Below, piece after piece: positions 5,356-6,560 of a DNA stretch of 6,560 nucleotides (position 1 is the stretch's first letter; each line of letters opens with the position of its first letter). Location of the stretch: contig JAGHBR010000251.1 in NCBI GenBank assembly GCA_021160885.1, forward strand, positions 1 to 6,560, given 5' to 3'. Source of the stretch: Caldisericaceae bacterium. GTDB lineage: Bacteria; Calditrichota; Calditrichia; Calditrichales; Calditrichaceae. The notes below the pieces were generated by a model. It did no database searches, had not been told where the DNA came from, and saw nothing but the letters and a program-made list of their open reading frames with translations. Position numbers and translations under genes: made by a program.

Positions 5356-6492
5356 ATGGAACAAATTAAACGCAATCCTATGTACCGCTATTTAATGGTT
5401 TTAACCATTGCTTCCACCGCCGGTTTGCAAATCTGGCGTACATTGTTTAATAATTTTGCCGTTGAAGTCGCTCATCTCGGTGGCAACCATGTGGGCATCA
5501 TTCAGGGGGTACGCGAGATACCCGGTTTTTTAGCGTTGCTGGCCATTTTTCTGCTAAAGATCATTGCAGAACACAAACTTTCAGCCCTGTCCATTCTCAT
5601 TCTGGGCCTTGGGGTGGCGCTAACCGGTTTTTTACCAAGTTTTGGCGGATTAATCCTGACCACGCTGATCATGAGCTTTGGTTTTCATTATTACGAAACC
5701 ACCAATCAATCATTAACCTTGCAATACTTTGACAGAGAGACCTCTCCCTGGGTGTTTGGAAAAATTCGCAGCATCAGTGCCGCCTCTAATATTTTTGCCG
5801 GCATGGCCATTTATGGTTTAACCTACCTGCTAAGCTACCAGAACCTTTACCTGAGTGGAGGATTACTGATTATGATGATTGCAGCATGGGCTTTATTGCA
5901 GGACCCGGTTGACAAAACGCTGCCAGTTCAACACAAAAGGATGATTGTCAAAAAGAAATACTGGCTTTACTATGCACTAACCTTTTTAGCCGGCGCCCGT
6001 CGGCAAGTTTTTGTGGCCTTTGCCGTTTTTTTACTGGTTAAAAGATTTCATTTCTCCATTCGTGAAGTAACCGCACTTTTTGTAATAAATAATGTGATCA
6101 ACTATTTTTTAAGCCCGATGATCGGCCGGGCCATTATTCGCTTTGGTGAACGCAAGGTGTTGTCTCTGGAATATTTTAGTTTAATTTTCATCTTTCTGGC
6201 TTATGCCTTTGTACAGAACCGATGGATTATCGCCCTGCTTTACATATTGGACCATATCTTTTTTAATTTCGCCATTGCCATTCGCACTTACTTTCAAAAA
6301 ATCGGCGAGCCGCAGGATATTGCCCCATCCATGGCTTTTGGTTTTACGGTAAACCACATTGCCGCCGTCTTCATCCCGGCCCTGGGCGGCTTATTGTGGA
6401 TATTAAATTACAAAATACCCTTTATTTTTGGAGCCGGACTAAGCATTGTCTCATTAAGTCTCATTCAATTCATGCGTACGCCTGAGGCTTGA
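5356..6492 (+). CDS. Major facilitator superfamily (MFS) transporter, substrate unknown
   Basis: The protein has 378 residues with about twelve hydrophobic segments (roughly 11-30, 45-68, 74-91, 95-112, 137-160, 163-181, 202-227, 236-256, 267-285, 288-311, 324-350 and 353-372). A central charged loop (182-201) splits it into two six-helix halves, as in MFS carriers. The start RNPMYRYLMVL resembles the usual MFS entry into helix 1. A motif-A-like loop is clear in the second half (GRAIIRFGERKVL, 257-269), whereas the matching loop in the first half (about 69-75, IIAEHKL) is degenerate. It is near full length for the superfamily. The ATG at 5356 has only a weak GGAA ahead of it, unlike the strong sites of the minus-strand genes. 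It is divergent from the VanZ-like gene and has no visible functional partner. Substrate and direction of transport cannot be read from the sequence. Confidence 0.85.
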   Translation: MEQIKRNPMYRYLMVLTIASTAGLQIWRTLFNNFAVEVAHLGGNHVGIIQGVREIPGFLALLAIFLLKIIAEHKLSALSILILGLGVALTGFLPSFGGLILTTLIMSFGFHYYETTNQSLTLQYFDRETSPWVFGKIRSISAASNIFAGMAIYGLTYLLSYQNLYLSGGLLIMMIAAWALLQDPVDKTLPVQHKRMIVKKKYWLYYALTFLAGARRQVFVAFAVFLLVKRFHFSIREVTALFVINNVINYFLSPMIGRAIIRFGERKVLSLEYFSLIFIFLAYAFVQNRWIIALLYILDHIFFNFAIAIRTYFQKIGEPQDIAPSMAFGFTVNHIAAVFIPALGGLLWILNYKIPFIFGAGLSIVSLSLIQFMRTPEA

Positions 6493-6560
6493 CCCCTCGC
6501 CTTTTAATCCTGCTCCTTTTTATCATAAAAATAACATAAATTATTAAATCAATAACAAAA
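6493..6560. other. AT-rich tail after the transporter, no clear feature
   Basis: The 68 bases after the transporter stop contain no obvious hairpin followed by a T tract, and no start of another gene is visible. A terminator may lie beyond the window. Confidence 0.5.

Overview
The window fits a Gram-negative bacterium of the Fibrobacterota-Chlorobiota-Bacteroidota (FCB)-like world, most plausibly a Calditrichota/Caldithrix-type organism (inference, no database search was possible). The supporting signs are an outer-membrane beta-barrel protein ending in Phe, signal peptides cleaved before Gln (SFA|Q, LPA|Q), AT-rich intergenic DNA, and good Shine-Dalgarno sites. Strong Shine-Dalgarno sites argue against typical Bacteroidetes.

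Layout. Positions 1-575 hold no convincing gene: a possible rho-independent terminator for a gene to the left (58-100), a degenerate 8-nt G-rich repeat with a canonical G-quadruplex pattern (162-229), an imperfect inverted repeat built of GATT words (333-403), and a short CTGCG-type direct repeat. Positions 576-4748 carry three minus-strand genes with gaps of 11 and 16 bp, transcribed right to left: a bactofilin-like/Omp85-type outer-membrane barrel protein, an exported protein of four repeated domains, and a DUF4097-like exported protein with seven T/S-N-G turns. A VanZ-like small membrane protein with a TTG start lies 81 bp upstream on the same strand. After a 220-bp divergent intergenic region containing a REP/dRS3-like palindrome, a plus-strand 12-TM major facilitator transporter fills 5356-6492.

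How it may work together. All three operon products carry export signals. Two of them (the barrel protein's N-terminus and the DUF4097 protein) contain short N-G-turn repeats typical of beta-solenoids. The middle protein has three copies of one domain in exact 136-residue register plus a diverged first copy. I read the three as a co-produced envelope module (outer-membrane barrel plus two periplasmic or surface partners) of unknown task. This module is the best candidate in the window for an undescribed system. The VanZ-like protein and the transporter need not belong to it.
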